Part shown: in pieces, positions 9,394 to 18,079 of the stretch
Layout of the letters: each line of letters begins with the position of its first letter
Position numbering within the stretch: position 1 is the first letter of the stretch
DNA from: [Mycobacterium] crassicus
GTDB lineage: Bacteria; Actinomycetota; Actinomycetes; Mycobacteriales; Mycobacteriaceae
Direction: 5' to 3'
Length of the DNA stretch: 64,000 nt
Assembly: GCF_020181615.1 (NCBI RefSeq)
Contig: NZ_CP084029.1
Span: 661,157 to 725,156 of the forward strand
The notes under the pieces: generated by a model
Database searches by the model: none
Told to the model about the DNA's origin: nothing
Seen by the model: the letters and a program-made list of their open reading frames with translations, nothing else
Made by a program: the position numbers and the translations under genes

Positions 9394-10845
9394 TCAGCTT
9401 GGAGCCTCGGGGCTCACCCAGGTGTGCGGCAGCATCGGGACCGTCGGACCGGAACCCGCGGCGCTGTCGGTCATGCTGGTCAATCCCGTTACGGCAGAGC
9501 CGGTCTCATGTTGCACCGTGCCGGGGAAGCCCACCGGTCCGGTGCCGCTGATCGACGCCACGGTCATGGCACTGTCCGGGTCGATGAACTCGTAGCGGTT
9601 GCCGGGATCGGTCAGGCGGCCGCGGTTGCGCCGGCGGCGTGTCTGCTTGGTCGCGGTGGCGACGGCGGCCGTGGCGGCCGGCGCGGAACTGCGCCGTGCT
9701 TCAGCCGGTGCGGACCCACGCATCTTCGCGCTCGCCCGGGAGGCACGTCCGCCACCGATCAGGTACGGAAACGCGGCCATCTCGATCCCGGTGATCGGCG
9801 GTGGCATCACCGGGACGCCACCGGCCACGGCCGCGGTCGGTGTCAGGGCCGGCGGGGCCAGTGCGGGGGGTGTGGCCGCGGCAGGAGCAGGTGGGGCGGC
9901 AGCGGGAATTGTGGCGGCGGGGGCCGCTGCGGGTGCCGGACTCGGGCTGGTCAGTGCCGGAGCGGTGGGAACGTCGATGGCGCCCAGCCCGGCCAGGCCC
10001 GCGACACCGGCGAACCCGGCCAGCGGTGTGGCGGGGAAGACCAGGCCCAGCATCGTCTCGGTCAGCGCCGTCACGGTCGGGGCCATCCCGAGGACGATCT
10101 CGCCGGCATAGTGCGGGGCGATCGTCATCAGCACCGGATCGCTGATCAGGCTGGTGATCGGATTGTTGCTGGACAGGTCGGCCTGGATCGCCTCGTTGAT
10201 CTCGGCGATCCGGGTGGTCCACCAACTCTCCTGGTAGATGTTGCCGAAGTCCTGGGTGGGCGCCTGGCCGGTCCGGTGTTGGTGGTCGCGGTGCTGCGGG
10301 GTGTCGGGGTTGAGCACGGTGGGCGCCGTTGACGCCGCAGGCGAGGACGCGACCGCCGCGCCGGCCACCGCCTGATAGGTCGACATCGTGGTGGCCGCCT
10401 GCACCCACATCCGGGTGTAGTCGGCTTCATTGACGGCCATCGGAATCGCATTGACCCCGAAGAAGTTCGTCGCCTCCAGCACCGCGTGAATGGTGTGGTT
10501 GGCGGCCAGTTCGGCCAGGGTGGGCATCGCCGCCAGCGCCGAGGCGTAGGCGGCGGCCGCGGTCTGGTGCTGGGTGGCCAGCGTCGTGCTGTCGGCGCTG
10601 GCCTGCGTCAGCCAGGTCAGGTACGGAACATTCGCCGCCACATACGATTCCGCGCTGGGGCCCTGCCAGGCGCCGGCCTGTACCGCCGAGAGCATCATCG
10701 AAAGTTCTTGTGCGACAGTGGCATATTCCGTGCTCAACGCGTCCCACATGCCCGCGGCCGCCAGCAGCGGCCCAGCGCCCGGACCGCTGCTCAGCAATGC
10801 TGAGTGCACCTCCGGTGGTGACGCCATCCAGATTGGCTCCGTCAT
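9394..10845 (-). CDS. PPE family protein, PPW subfamily
   Basis: 483 residues from the ATG at 10845, preceded by GGAAGGCGGG. The start [18 protein letters not shown] and the [11 protein letters not shown]xG motif near residue 80 define a PPE domain. A middle region of about 80 residues is Ala/Pro-rich (about 285-355). The C-terminal 50 residues include GFPGT and end with PMLPHTW, matching the PPW subfamily (GFxGT and PxxPxxW). It converges on the SVP-type PPE gene with only 4 bases between the stops. No PE partner is adjacent. ESX-dependent export is inferred from the family. Confidence 0.93.
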   Translation of the reverse strand: MTEPIWMASPPEVHSALLSSGPGAGPLLAAAGMWDALSTEYATVAQELSMMLSAVQAGAWQGPSAESYVAANVPYLTWLTQASADSTTLATQHQTAAAAYASALAAMPTLAELAANHTIHAVLEATNFFGVNAIPMAVNEADYTRMWVQAATTMSTYQAVAGAAVASSPAASTAPTVLNPDTPQHRDHQHRTGQAPTQDFGNIYQESWWTTRIAEINEAIQADLSSNNPITSLISDPVLMTIAPHYAGEIVLGMAPTVTALTETMLGLVFPATPLAGFAGVAGLAGLGAIDVPTAPALTSPSPAPAAAPAATIPAAAPPAPAAATPPALAPPALTPTAAVAGGVPVMPPPITGIEMAAFPYLIGGGRASRASAKMRGSAPAEARRSSAPAATAAVATATKQTRRRRNRGRLTDPGNRYEFIDPDSAMTVASISGTGPVGFPGTVQHETGSAVTGLTSMTDSAAGSGPTVPMLPHTWVSPEAPS

Positions 10846-10949
10846 TCCCGCCTTCCGTGTCCGAGAACGGACAGATCCTATCCTCAAAATCAGAACAATA
10901 ACTGGATGTCTCCTGGGAATGCGGAGATGCAGGTCCGACTTATCCGCAG

Positions 10950-12194
10950 TTATGTGTGTACGGGTGCGGCCTCGGTGGGCGGCGGGGTGGCAGCCCGCAG
11001 CAGAAAGCCGCTCATGATCAGGCTGCGGGTCAGCTCGATCTGCTGGGAGGTGGTCAGTCCGGGCAGATCGCCGACCCGGAACGGCTCGGTGCGCTCGGCG
11101 AGGAAGCGCATCGCGGTTTCATGATCTCCGCGGGCGCTGACGATCAACTGGGCGAACTGCAGGCCGACACCGTCGCCCGTCGCGGTCACCCGCGAGTACA
11201 GCGGCTGTTGTTTGCGCACCAGGGTTTCGGCGTCGATCCCGACGGTGTCGGAGACCTGTCCCACGACCGGGCAGCGCGCCCGTCGCACCAGGAAGTCCTG
11301 CATGGCGCCGAGTCCCTCGGCCAGCGAATCGGGGTCCTCGATGGCCATGAGCCCGCCATGGATCAACGCGCCCAGGCTTTCCCGCACGTCCGGGTCGTCC
11401 AGATGTCTTGCGGGAAGCCGGGTATGCACCACGTCATCGCGCAGGCTCAACATGTGCAGCGTGTGGGTCAGCAGGGTCAGCACCGTCGGCACGTGGATTC
11501 CGACGGTCAGATGGATCGATGGCTCGGCGGTGGTCTCGGCCGAATGCACCCGGCCCCGAGGCAGATACAGGGTGTCGCCGGCGGCCAGGTGCAGGCTGGT
11601 CGGTTCCGGCAGGCCCGCCGGATCCACCTCGTGCATCTGCTGCATCAGGTGCGGCGGCACCGGCTCGTCGCCGTAGAAGTACCAGGTCTTGTCGCCGTTG
11701 ATCTGCAGCACCAGCACGTCGTGGTGGTCGTAGTGGGGCAGGAATCCCGTCGACCCGGGCGGGGTGATGTAGGCGTTGACGTGGGTCGGGAAGTTCAGCT
11801 CGACCTCGAGGCCGTGGGTCAGCGTCGAGAACGGGCGCAGATACTTCTCGATGTTGTTGCAGACGATCGTGTAGCCGTTGTCCAGCCCGGCGCGGACCCG
11901 GGCCAGATCCACCGTGCCGTCGGCGAGCGTGTACTGCTCGGGTGGCAGGTGGTCCGGCCCGCGCACCAGCTTCACCGCCGCCGGGTCGATGCGCAGCGCC
12001 GCCAGGATCTGTTCGGCGACGGCCGGTCCGGCCAGCCGGTCGAAGTAGTCGCTACGGCCTCGGGCGATGTGGTGCGGCGCGGTGCCCGACAGCTCGTCCA
12101 GGAAAGCCGGCACCGTCACCGGCGCCAGCAGCCAGGCGAGCGGGGACGCGAAGCCCTCGGGGCCCGGGAAGCCGTTGCTGGCCGACACCGGCAC
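10950..12194 (-). CDS. JmjC/cupin-4 family Fe(II)/2-oxoglutarate-type oxygenase
   Basis: 414 residues, GTG start. Central residues about 125-250 form a JmjC-like cupin: [20 protein letters not shown] holds the H-x-D part of the iron triad, and a later His in the [20 protein letters not shown] region supplies the third ligand. The layout fits the cupin-4 group that contains the bacterial ribosomal-protein hydroxylases, but the protein could also act on a peptide or other substrate. The C-terminal part is helical with a winged-helix-like end, as in that group. It sits between a PPE and a PGRS gene with no obvious functional link. No clear ribosome-binding site precedes the GTG. Confidence 0.82.
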   Translation of the reverse strand: MPVSASNGFPGPEGFASPLAWLLAPVTVPAFLDELSGTAPHHIARGRSDYFDRLAGPAVAEQILAALRIDPAAVKLVRGPDHLPPEQYTLADGTVDLARVRAGLDNGYTIVCNNIEKYLRPFSTLTHGLEVELNFPTHVNAYITPPGSTGFLPHYDHHDVLVLQINGDKTWYFYGDEPVPPHLMQQMHEVDPAGLPEPTSLHLAAGDTLYLPRGRVHSAETTAEPSIHLTVGIHVPTVLTLLTHTLHMLSLRDDVVHTRLPARHLDDPDVRESLGALIHGGLMAIEDPDSLAEGLGAMQDFLVRRARCPVVGQVSDTVGIDAETLVRKQQPLYSRVTATGDGVGLQFAQLIVSARGDHETAMRFLAERTEPFRVGDLPGLTTSQQIELTRSLIMSGFLLRAATPPPTEAAPVHT

Positions 12195-12330
12195 AAAATT
12201 ACACCCGGCGGCACCATCTGGCGTGCACCGGATGGTGCTGGTATGTGCGGATGCTATTGATCTGTAGATCCGCAGATAATGAGCAACGCAGAGTAAATGA
12301 CCGTAGTTGTGGATCGCTATTCGACTGGTT

Positions 12331-12343
12331 TAAATTCGGTGAA
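12331..12343 (+). promoter_or_regulatory. Putative leaderless promoter of the PGRS gene
   Basis: TAAATT at 12331-12336 fits the TANNNT -10 pattern, and the ATG at 12343 follows after six bases. There is no Shine-Dalgarno sequence, so transcription probably starts at or next to the ATG. A weak -35 (TTGTGG) lies about 18 bases upstream of the -10 element. Confidence 0.55.
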
Positions 12344-13899
12344 TGTCCGGTCGCCGCGTGAACCCGATCCACCTCACCCCTCGACGCGCGGCAGGTGCCG
12401 CAACGTCAGTCGGGGCGCTGCTGGCACTCGGGTTGAGCCCGCTGGCCGCCGCGCCGGCGAGCGCAGACTTCGAGGACCTGTTCTCGTTCGACCAGTTCCC
12501 CGATGCCGCCGCGCTGGCCGACCCCGGTTCGGCTGCGGCGGACACGCTGGACCTGTCCCAGGCGGGCACCGACATCTACACCTGGGCGTCGGTGGCCGAG
12601 GTCGTCTTCGCCGGGCTGATCCAGGACCAGCTCTACGCCACTATTCACGATCTGGGCACCCTGTGGACCATGGGGCCCGGTGCCGTGATCGATCCGATCA
12701 TCAACCCGCTCTTCGCCTTTGACGGTGCCTGCGGGCTGATCTGTCATGGCGTCGACGGCACCGTGGACCATCCCGACGGCGGTGACGGAGGTTGGCTGTT
12801 CGGTGACGGCGGCAACGGTTACGGCGCCGGCAGCGACGCGAACATCGCCGCGGGAGTGGTCGGCGGACACGGCGGCGACGCCAAGATGATCGGCAACGGC
12901 GGCTGGGGCGGCGACGGCGGATCCAGCGCCGACGGCGGCGACGGCGGAACCGGCGGTTGGCTGTTGGGCAACGGCGGTGAAGGCGGCTGGGGCGGCGACG
13001 GGCTGGACAGCATCTCCGGCACCGCGGGCAACGGTGGTAACGGTGGGCTCGGCGGCGAGGCCATCTCGCTGTTCGGTGCCGGCGGCCGCGGCGGTGACGG
13101 CGGTGACGGTGGCTGGGGCAACGGCGGCGGCGACGGCGGCATTGGCGGCAACGCCGGTGACGGCGGAAACGGGGTGGCCGGCTTCGGCGGTCCCGGTGGT
13201 TCCGGCGGGTACGGCGGCAACGGTGGTGCCGGCACCGCCGACCATCCCAGTGGGGGCAATGGCGGTGCCGGGGGAGCGGCCGGCAACGCCGGAGACCTGG
13301 TGTTCATGGGCAACGCCGGGCCGGGCGGGTTCAGCGCCCCGGGCGGTAACGGCGGCGACGCACTGGCCGGTTCCGACGGCAACGGCGGTAATGGCGGCCA
13401 CGGCGGCGACGGCGGATCCGGCGGCTACGGCGGCGTCCCCAGCCACGGCCGGGTTGCCGGTGCCGGCGGAAACGGCGGAGCGGCGGGGTCGTGGGCCGGC
13501 ACTGCCGGAACCGGCGGCGACGGCGGGAACGGCGGCCAGGGCATGCTGGGCCACCCGAACAGCGGGGAGAGCGGCGGCGGGGGCAAGGGCGGCACCGGCG
13601 GTGCCGGCGGTGCTGGTACGGCGGCTCATCCCGACGGCGGCGTCGGGGGTATGGGCGGCAACGGCGGCAATGCCGGGGACGGAGCCGCCGCAGCGGCCGG
13701 TGGCGCCGGCGGTACGGGCGGTGCCGGTGGTGCGGCGGCCGCGGGTGGCTCGACCGGCCCGGGCGGACCCGGCGGTGATGGCGGTGACGGGGGCAACGGG
13801 GCCGAGGCCGGAAAGGCCGGCGCGGCCGGAACCGGTGGCAGCGGCAACCCGGGCGGCAGCCCGGGACAGCCCGGCAGCCCGGGCACTGAAACGGGGTAG
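12343..13899 (+). CDS. PGRS-type Gly-rich secreted protein lacking a PE domain
   Basis: 518 residues. A long signal peptide (about 1-41, ending APASADFED) replaces the PE domain of classical PE_PGRS proteins. Residues about 42-130 are a non-repetitive region with Asp/Ala and a Cys pair (GACGLICHG). From about residue 140 to the end the protein consists of PGRS repeats: GGxGGx triplets with Asn and Asp, including the family hallmarks WLFGDGG and WLLGNGG. Export would be by Sec or Tat rather than an ESX system, judging by the leader. Two such genes appear in this window (also 1-270). Function unknown; calcium binding has been proposed for PGRS repeats. It ends one base before a convergent nitroreductase gene. 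Confidence 0.88.
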   Translation: MSGRRVNPIHLTPRRAAGAATSVGALLALGLSPLAAAPASADFEDLFSFDQFPDAAALADPGSAAADTLDLSQAGTDIYTWASVAEVVFAGLIQDQLYATIHDLGTLWTMGPGAVIDPIINPLFAFDGACGLICHGVDGTVDHPDGGDGGWLFGDGGNGYGAGSDANIAAGVVGGHGGDAKMIGNGGWGGDGGSSADGGDGGTGGWLLGNGGEGGWGGDGLDSISGTAGNGGNGGLGGEAISLFGAGGRGGDGGDGGWGNGGGDGGIGGNAGDGGNGVAGFGGPGGSGGYGGNGGAGTADHPSGGNGGAGGAAGNAGDLVFMGNAGPGGFSAPGGNGGDALAGSDGNGGNGGHGGDGGSGGYGGVPSHGRVAGAGGNGGAAGSWAGTAGTGGDGGNGGQGMLGHPNSGESGGGGKGGTGGAGGAGTAAHPDGGVGGMGGNGGNAGDGAAAAAGGAGGTGGAGGAAAAGGSTGPGGPGGDGGDGGNGAEAGKAGAAGTGGSGNPGGSPGQPGSPGTETG

Positions 13900-13900
13900 G

Positions 13901-14287
13901 TCAGCCGGCGCGGTCCAGCAGCAGGGTGTGCGCCACGCCGGCGCGCCCGAGCAACTGACGCCACGGCGGCCTCAGCAGCCCGAGGACCTCGGCGGTCGGC
14001 ACCACCCGCGGACCGGTGACGGCGAATGTCTTCCCGCCGACCTTGACCCGCCCGCCGCCGGCCGCCTGCAGGTTCTTCACCCAGTCCCGGTCGGTTCCGT
14101 ACGGCAGCAGCACCGCGACGCCGTCGGCGGTGTGGAACACCGAGACCGGGGTGCGGTAGGTCGCGCCGGAGCGCCGGCCGGTGTGCTCGACGATCGACCA
14201 CATCGGCACCCAGCCGGAGATCGGGCGGAACAGCGGATTGGTCACCACCCGGTTGAACCGGGCGCGGCGCTCGGAGAACCGCACCAC
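13901..14287 (-). CDS. Deazaflavin (F420)-dependent nitroreductase family protein
   Basis: 128 residues. Family hallmarks are EHTGRRSGATYRTPVSVF and YGTDRDWVKNLQAAGGGRV, the F420-binding split-barrel fold related to Ddn. GTG at 14287 overlaps the upstream stop (TAGTG), so it is translationally coupled to the paralogue before it. The two proteins share nearly the whole motif series, so they arose by tandem duplication. Substrates of this family vary (quinones, nitro compounds). Nearby menaquinone genes make a quinone reductase role possible but unproven. Confidence 0.9.
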   Translation of the reverse strand: MVRFSERRARFNRVVTNPLFRPISGWVPMWSIVEHTGRRSGATYRTPVSVFHTADGVAVLLPYGTDRDWVKNLQAAGGGRVKVGGKTFAVTGPRVVPTAEVLGLLRPPWRQLLGRAGVAHTLLLDRAG

Positions 14288-14679
14288 TAGCCCTGCCTGG
14301 TGAGTAGCACCGCCTGCTCGAACGGCAGCCGCCCGAACGCGCGACGCCCCACGCCGGTGACGTGCACCGCCGCCTCGTCTCTGCTCATCACCCGCGGTTC
14401 GGTGACGACGAAGGTCTTGCCGTGGCGCCGCATCTTGCCGCCACCGGCGGCGGTGATGTTCTTCAGCCAGTCGCGGTCCGGGCCGTAGGTGAGCAGGATC
14501 GCTACCCCGTCATCAGTGCTGAACACGCTCAGCGGGGTGCGGTAGGGCTTGCCGGAGCGTCTGCCGACGTGTTCGAGGATTCCGAAGCTCGGGGCCCAGC
14601 CGGCCCACATCCGCTGGATCGGGTTGGTGACATGCCGGTTGAACCGGGCCAGCCGTTGCGGTAGTTGCATGCCTGCCAT
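14287..14679 (-). CDS. Deazaflavin (F420)-dependent nitroreductase family protein, tandem paralogue
   Basis: 130 residues, first gene of the pair. It carries [37 protein letters not shown] and a conserved RVMSRDEA segment. It has a cofactor-binding split-barrel and probably uses F420H2 to reduce quinone or other electron acceptors. The ATG at 14679 begins [15 protein letters not shown]; the second ATG (14670) is also possible. Its stop overlaps the GTG of the second copy. The region upstream faces hemL divergently, with about 85 bases between the two starts. Confidence 0.88.
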   Translation of the reverse strand: MAGMQLPQRLARFNRHVTNPIQRMWAGWAPSFGILEHVGRRSGKPYRTPLSVFSTDDGVAILLTYGPDRDWLKNITAAGGGKMRRHGKTFVVTEPRVMSRDEAAVHVTGVGRRAFGRLPFEQAVLLTRQG

Positions 14680-14764
14680 CCAACTCCGAGACGCAGGTCA
14701 CCTCAACCCCCAACAACTACACCCTGTAGTCGGCGACGTCACGCGGGCTGGGACACTGGTCGTC

Positions 14765-16093
14765 GTGGGTAGTGCGGAGCGGACCACGGCGGCATCGGAG
14801 CGGTTGTTCGCCGAATCCTGTGCGGTGATTCCCGGCGGGGTCAACTCGCCGGCCCGCGCGTTCGCCTCGGTGGGGGGCACACCCCGATTCATCACCGAGG
14901 CCCAGGGCTGCTGGCTCACCGACGCCGACGGCAACCGGTATGTCGACCTGGTCTGCTCGTGGGGCCCGATGATCCTCGGCCACGCCCATCCGGCGGTGGT
15001 CGAGGCCGTTCGTGAGGCGGTCGGTTCCGGGCTGTCGTTCGGGGCGCCGACACGCACCGAGACCGAACTGGCGGTCGAGATCATCGACCGGGTGCCCGCC
15101 GTGGACAAGGTCCGGCTCGTCAACTCCGGCACCGAGGCCACCATGAGCGCGCTGCGACTGGCCCGCGGTTTCACCGGCCGGCCCAAGGTCGTCAAGTTCT
15201 CCGGCTGCTACCACGGTCACGTCGATGCGCTGCTCGCTGACGCCGGCTCCGGGGTGGCCACCCTGGCACTGCCGTCGTCACCCGGGGTCACCGGCGCCAC
15301 CGCCGCCGACACGATCGTGTTGCCCTACAACGACATCGCGGCGGTGCGCGCGGCGTTCGCCAGCGGAGGCGACCAGATCGCCGCCGTCATCACCGAGGCC
15401 AGCCCCGGCAACATGGGGGTCGTGCCGCCGGCGCCGGGCTTCAACGCCGAGCTGCGGGCGATCACCGCCGAACACGGGGCGTTGCTGATCGTCGACGAGG
15501 TGATGACCGGCTTCCGGGTCAGCCGCAGCGGTTGGTGCGGAGAAGGTGGAATAGATCCCATCGCTGCCGACCTGTTCACCTTCGGCAAGGTGATCAGCGG
15601 TGGGCTGCCGGCCGCGGCGTTCGGCGGGCGCGCCGACGTGATGGACCGCCTGGCGCCGCTGGGGCCGGTCTATCAGGCCGGCACGCTGTCGGGAAACCCG
15701 GTGGCCACCGCCGCCGGGCTGGCCACCCTGCGCGCCGCCGACGCCGATGTCTATTCCGCGCTGGACAAGAACGCCGACAGACTGACCGCCCTGCTGGCCG
15801 AGGCGCTGACCGATGCCGGTGTGGCACACCAGATCCCGCGGGCCGGCAACATGTTCAGCGTGTTCTTCGCCGACGAACCGGTCACCGACTTCGCCGCCGC
15901 CCGCGCGAGTGACACCTGGCGCTTCCCGCCGTTCTTTCATGCGCTGCTGGATGCCGGCGTCTACCTGCCGTGCAGCGCGTTCGAAGCCTGGTTCGTCTCG
16001 GCCGCACTCACCGACGAAGCCTTCGAGCGCATCGTCGATGCGTTGCCTGCAGCCGCCCGAGCCGCCGCCACCACCCCGGAGCCGAAATCCTGA
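14765..16093 (+). CDS. hemL: Glutamate-1-semialdehyde 2,1-aminomutase
   Basis: 442 residues. A cytosolic PLP enzyme that converts glutamate-1-semialdehyde to 5-aminolevulinate for haem. The GTG at 14765 was chosen because [17 protein letters not shown] aligns with the usual mycobacterial start; the open frame extends further upstream, through non-family sequence. Motifs: [61 protein letters not shown] and the PLP lysine in [10 protein letters not shown]. Its stop overlaps the next ATG by one base. It heads an operon with cytochrome c maturation genes, linking haem supply with haem attachment. Confidence 0.97.
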   Translation: MGSAERTTAASERLFAESCAVIPGGVNSPARAFASVGGTPRFITEAQGCWLTDADGNRYVDLVCSWGPMILGHAHPAVVEAVREAVGSGLSFGAPTRTETELAVEIIDRVPAVDKVRLVNSGTEATMSALRLARGFTGRPKVVKFSGCYHGHVDALLADAGSGVATLALPSSPGVTGATAADTIVLPYNDIAAVRAAFASGGDQIAAVITEASPGNMGVVPPAPGFNAELRAITAEHGALLIVDEVMTGFRVSRSGWCGEGGIDPIAADLFTFGKVISGGLPAAAFGGRADVMDRLAPLGPVYQAGTLSGNPVATAAGLATLRAADADVYSALDKNADRLTALLAEALTDAGVAHQIPRAGNMFSVFFADEPVTDFAAARASDTWRFPPFFHALLDAGVYLPCSAFEAWFVSAALTDEAFERIVDALPAAARAAATTPEPKS

Positions 16094-16701
16094 TGGCCGA
16101 AGAAACCCGTATCCACCTGATCCGCCACGGCGAGGTCTTTAACCCGGACGGCATTCTCTACGGCCGGATCCCCGGCTTTCGGCTCTCCGACACCGGACGG
16201 GGGCAGGCCGTGGCCGCCGCCGAGATGCTGGCCGACCGCGACATCGTCGCCGTGATCGCCTCGCCGCTGCAGCGCGCCCAGGAGACCGCCGCGCCGATCG
16301 CCGCACGCCACAACCTGCCGATCGACACCGATGAGAACCTGATCGAGTCGACGAATGTGTTTGAGGGCAAGCGGGTGTCGCCCGGCGACGGCGCCTGGCG
16401 CAATCCACGATTCTGGTGGCACCTGCGCAACCCGCTGCGCCCGACCTGGGGCGAGTCGTACGACCAGATCGCAGCCCGGATGGCTACCGCGGTCGACAAG
16501 GCTCGGTTCCGCGCCGCCGGCCACGAGGCGGTGTGCGTCAGTCACCAGCTGCCGGTGTGGACGGTCCGGCAGTACCTGAGCGGTCACCGGCTCTGGCACG
16601 ACCCGCGTCGCCGCCAGTGCGACGTCGGTTCGGTGACCACCCTGATCTATGACGGTGATCGGCTGGCCGACGTCGAATATCGCGTCCCGGCCGGCGGCTG
16701 A
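16093..16701 (+). CDS. Histidine phosphatase (phosphoglycerate mutase-like) family protein, Rv0525-like
   Basis: 202 residues, same length as recalled for Rv0525. The start ATG overlaps the hemL stop (TGATG). The catalytic RHG motif appears near residue 11 (LIRHGEVFNPDG), with the second His in VCVSHQLPVW and supporting Arg and Glu in SPLQRAQETAAPIA. The protein is more likely a phosphatase than a mutase, because the glycolytic mutase motifs are missing. Substrate unknown. Its conserved position between hemL and the cytochrome c genes suggests co-expression. Confidence 0.9.
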   Translation: MAEETRIHLIRHGEVFNPDGILYGRIPGFRLSDTGRGQAVAAAEMLADRDIVAVIASPLQRAQETAAPIAARHNLPIDTDENLIESTNVFEGKRVSPGDGAWRNPRFWWHLRNPLRPTWGESYDQIAARMATAVDKARFRAAGHEAVCVSHQLPVWTVRQYLSGHRLWHDPRRRQCDVGSVTTLIYDGDRLADVEYRVPAGG

Positions 16702-16703
16702 CG

Positions 16704-17303
16704 ATGCGGGCGGTGCTGATCGCCGGGGCGGTGACGGCTGCGCTGATCTCGGGTTGTTCGGTCGGAGACGACGCGGTGACGCACGGCGGCACCTTCGAAT
16801 TCGTCTCGCCCGGCGGCAAGACCGACATCACCTACGACCCGCCGGCCGACCGCGGCCGCCCCGGCCCGATCTCCGGGCCCGACCTGATGGACCTGTCGCG
16901 CACCATCGGTGTCGATGACTTCCCCGGCAAGGTCGTGGTACTCAACGTGTGGGGGCAGTGGTGCGGGCCGTGCCGCAGCGAAATCACCGAACTGCAAAAG
17001 GTTTACGACGACACCCGGGCCGACGGGGTGGCGTTTCTGGGTATCGACGTCCGCGACCCCGAGCCGCAGGCGTCCCGCGACTTCATCAAGGACCGGAAGA
17101 TCACGTATCCATCGATCTATGACCCGGCGATGCGCACCATGATCGCCTTCGGCGGCCGGTATCCGTCGTCGGTGATACCGGCGACCATGGTGCTCGACCG
17201 ACAGCACCGGGTGGCGGCGGTGTTCCTGCGCGAGGTGCTTGCCGAGGACCTGCAACCGGTGGTGCAGCGCCTGGTCTCGGAGAGCGCCGAGGCGCCGCAG
17301 TGA
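16704..17303 (+). CDS. Thioredoxin-like lipoprotein for cytochrome c maturation (CcsX/ResA-type)
   Basis: 199 residues. A lipoprotein signal (LISGCS lipobox, Cys about 18) anchors the protein outside the membrane. The thioredoxin domain follows with the WGQWCGPCR active site near residue 90. It would keep the haem-binding cysteines of apocytochrome c reduced, receiving electrons from CcdA encoded just downstream (start overlaps this stop by 4 bases). It matches the position of M. tuberculosis Rv0526. Confidence 0.93.
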   Translation: MRAVLIAGAVTAALISGCSVGDDAVTHGGTFEFVSPGGKTDITYDPPADRGRPGPISGPDLMDLSRTIGVDDFPGKVVVLNVWGQWCGPCRSEITELQKVYDDTRADGVAFLGIDVRDPEPQASRDFIKDRKITYPSIYDPAMRTMIAFGGRYPSSVIPATMVLDRQHRVAAVFLREVLAEDLQPVVQRLVSESAEAPQ

Positions 17304-18079
17304 GCAGCTTGACCGCCACCGCCGCCAGCGGCCCGCTGCTGCTGGCCGTCGGAATCTCAGCGCTGGCGGGCCTGGTCTCGTTCGCCTCGCCGTGCGTGGT
17401 CCCGCTGGTGCCCGGCTACCTGTCCTATCTGGCAGCCGTCGTCGGAGTCGACGAAACCCCAAGGGCCGGTGCGCTCGAGCCGCCGCCGGGCGCCAGGTGG
17501 CGCGTCGCCGGATCGGCGGCACTGTTCGTCGCCGGATTCACCACAGTGTTCCTGCTCGGCTCGATCGCCGTGCTCGGGATGACCACCACCTTGATCACCA
17601 ATCAGGTGCTGCTGCAACGGGTCGGCGGCGCGGTGACCATCCTGATGGGGCTGGTGTTCGTCGGCTTTGTCCCGGCCCTACAGCGGCAGGTGCGATTCAC
17701 ACCGCAGCAGCTGTCCACCGTGCTGGGCGCGCCGCTGCTGGGCGCGGTGTTCGCGCTGGGCTGGACACCCTGCCTGGGGCCCACCCTGACCGGCGTCATC
17801 GCCGTCGCCTCGGCTACCGACGGCTCCGGTGTTGCTCGCGGTGTAGTACTGGTGATCGCCTACTGCCTGGGACTGGGCATCCCGTTCGTGGCGTTGGCCT
17901 TCGGGTCGGCCAGCGCGGTGGCCGGGCTGGGCTGGCTGCGCCGACACACCCGGACCATCCAGATCATGGGCGGGCTGCTGCTGATCGCGGTCGGGGTCGC
18001 GCTGGTCACCGGCGTCTGGGGTGACTTCGTGGCCGCCGTGCGCGACGGCCTGGTCTCCGATGTCAGGCTCCCGATCTGA
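17300..18079 (+). CDS. ccdA: Cytochrome c biogenesis thiol-disulfide transporter CcdA
   Basis: 259 residues with six predicted TM helices. The two redox-active cysteines lie in FASPCVVPLVPG and LGWTPCLGPTLTG, the conserved CcdA sites in TM helices 1 and 4. It moves reducing equivalents from cytoplasmic thioredoxin across the membrane to the CcsX-type lipoprotein. GTG start in a GTGA overlap with the upstream gene; the stop overlaps the next ATG (TGATG). Confidence 0.96.
   Translation: MSSLTATAASGPLLLAVGISALAGLVSFASPCVVPLVPGYLSYLAAVVGVDETPRAGALEPPPGARWRVAGSAALFVAGFTTVFLLGSIAVLGMTTTLITNQVLLQRVGGAVTILMGLVFVGFVPALQRQVRFTPQQLSTVLGAPLLGAVFALGWTPCLGPTLTGVIAVASATDGSGVARGVVLVIAYCLGLGIPFVALAFGSASAVAGLGWLRRHTRTIQIMGGLLLIAVGVALVTGVWGDFVAAVRDGLVSDVRLPI

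Noticed and set aside
12819..13382. Minus-strand Pro-rich frame opposite the PGRS gene
   Set aside because: Antisense of GGx repeats gives PPx repeats; no start signal or homology.
13000..13900. CRISPR-like periodicity in the PGRS gene
   Set aside because: Repeats are degenerate GGC-rich codon repeats within one frame, with no spacer/repeat pattern.
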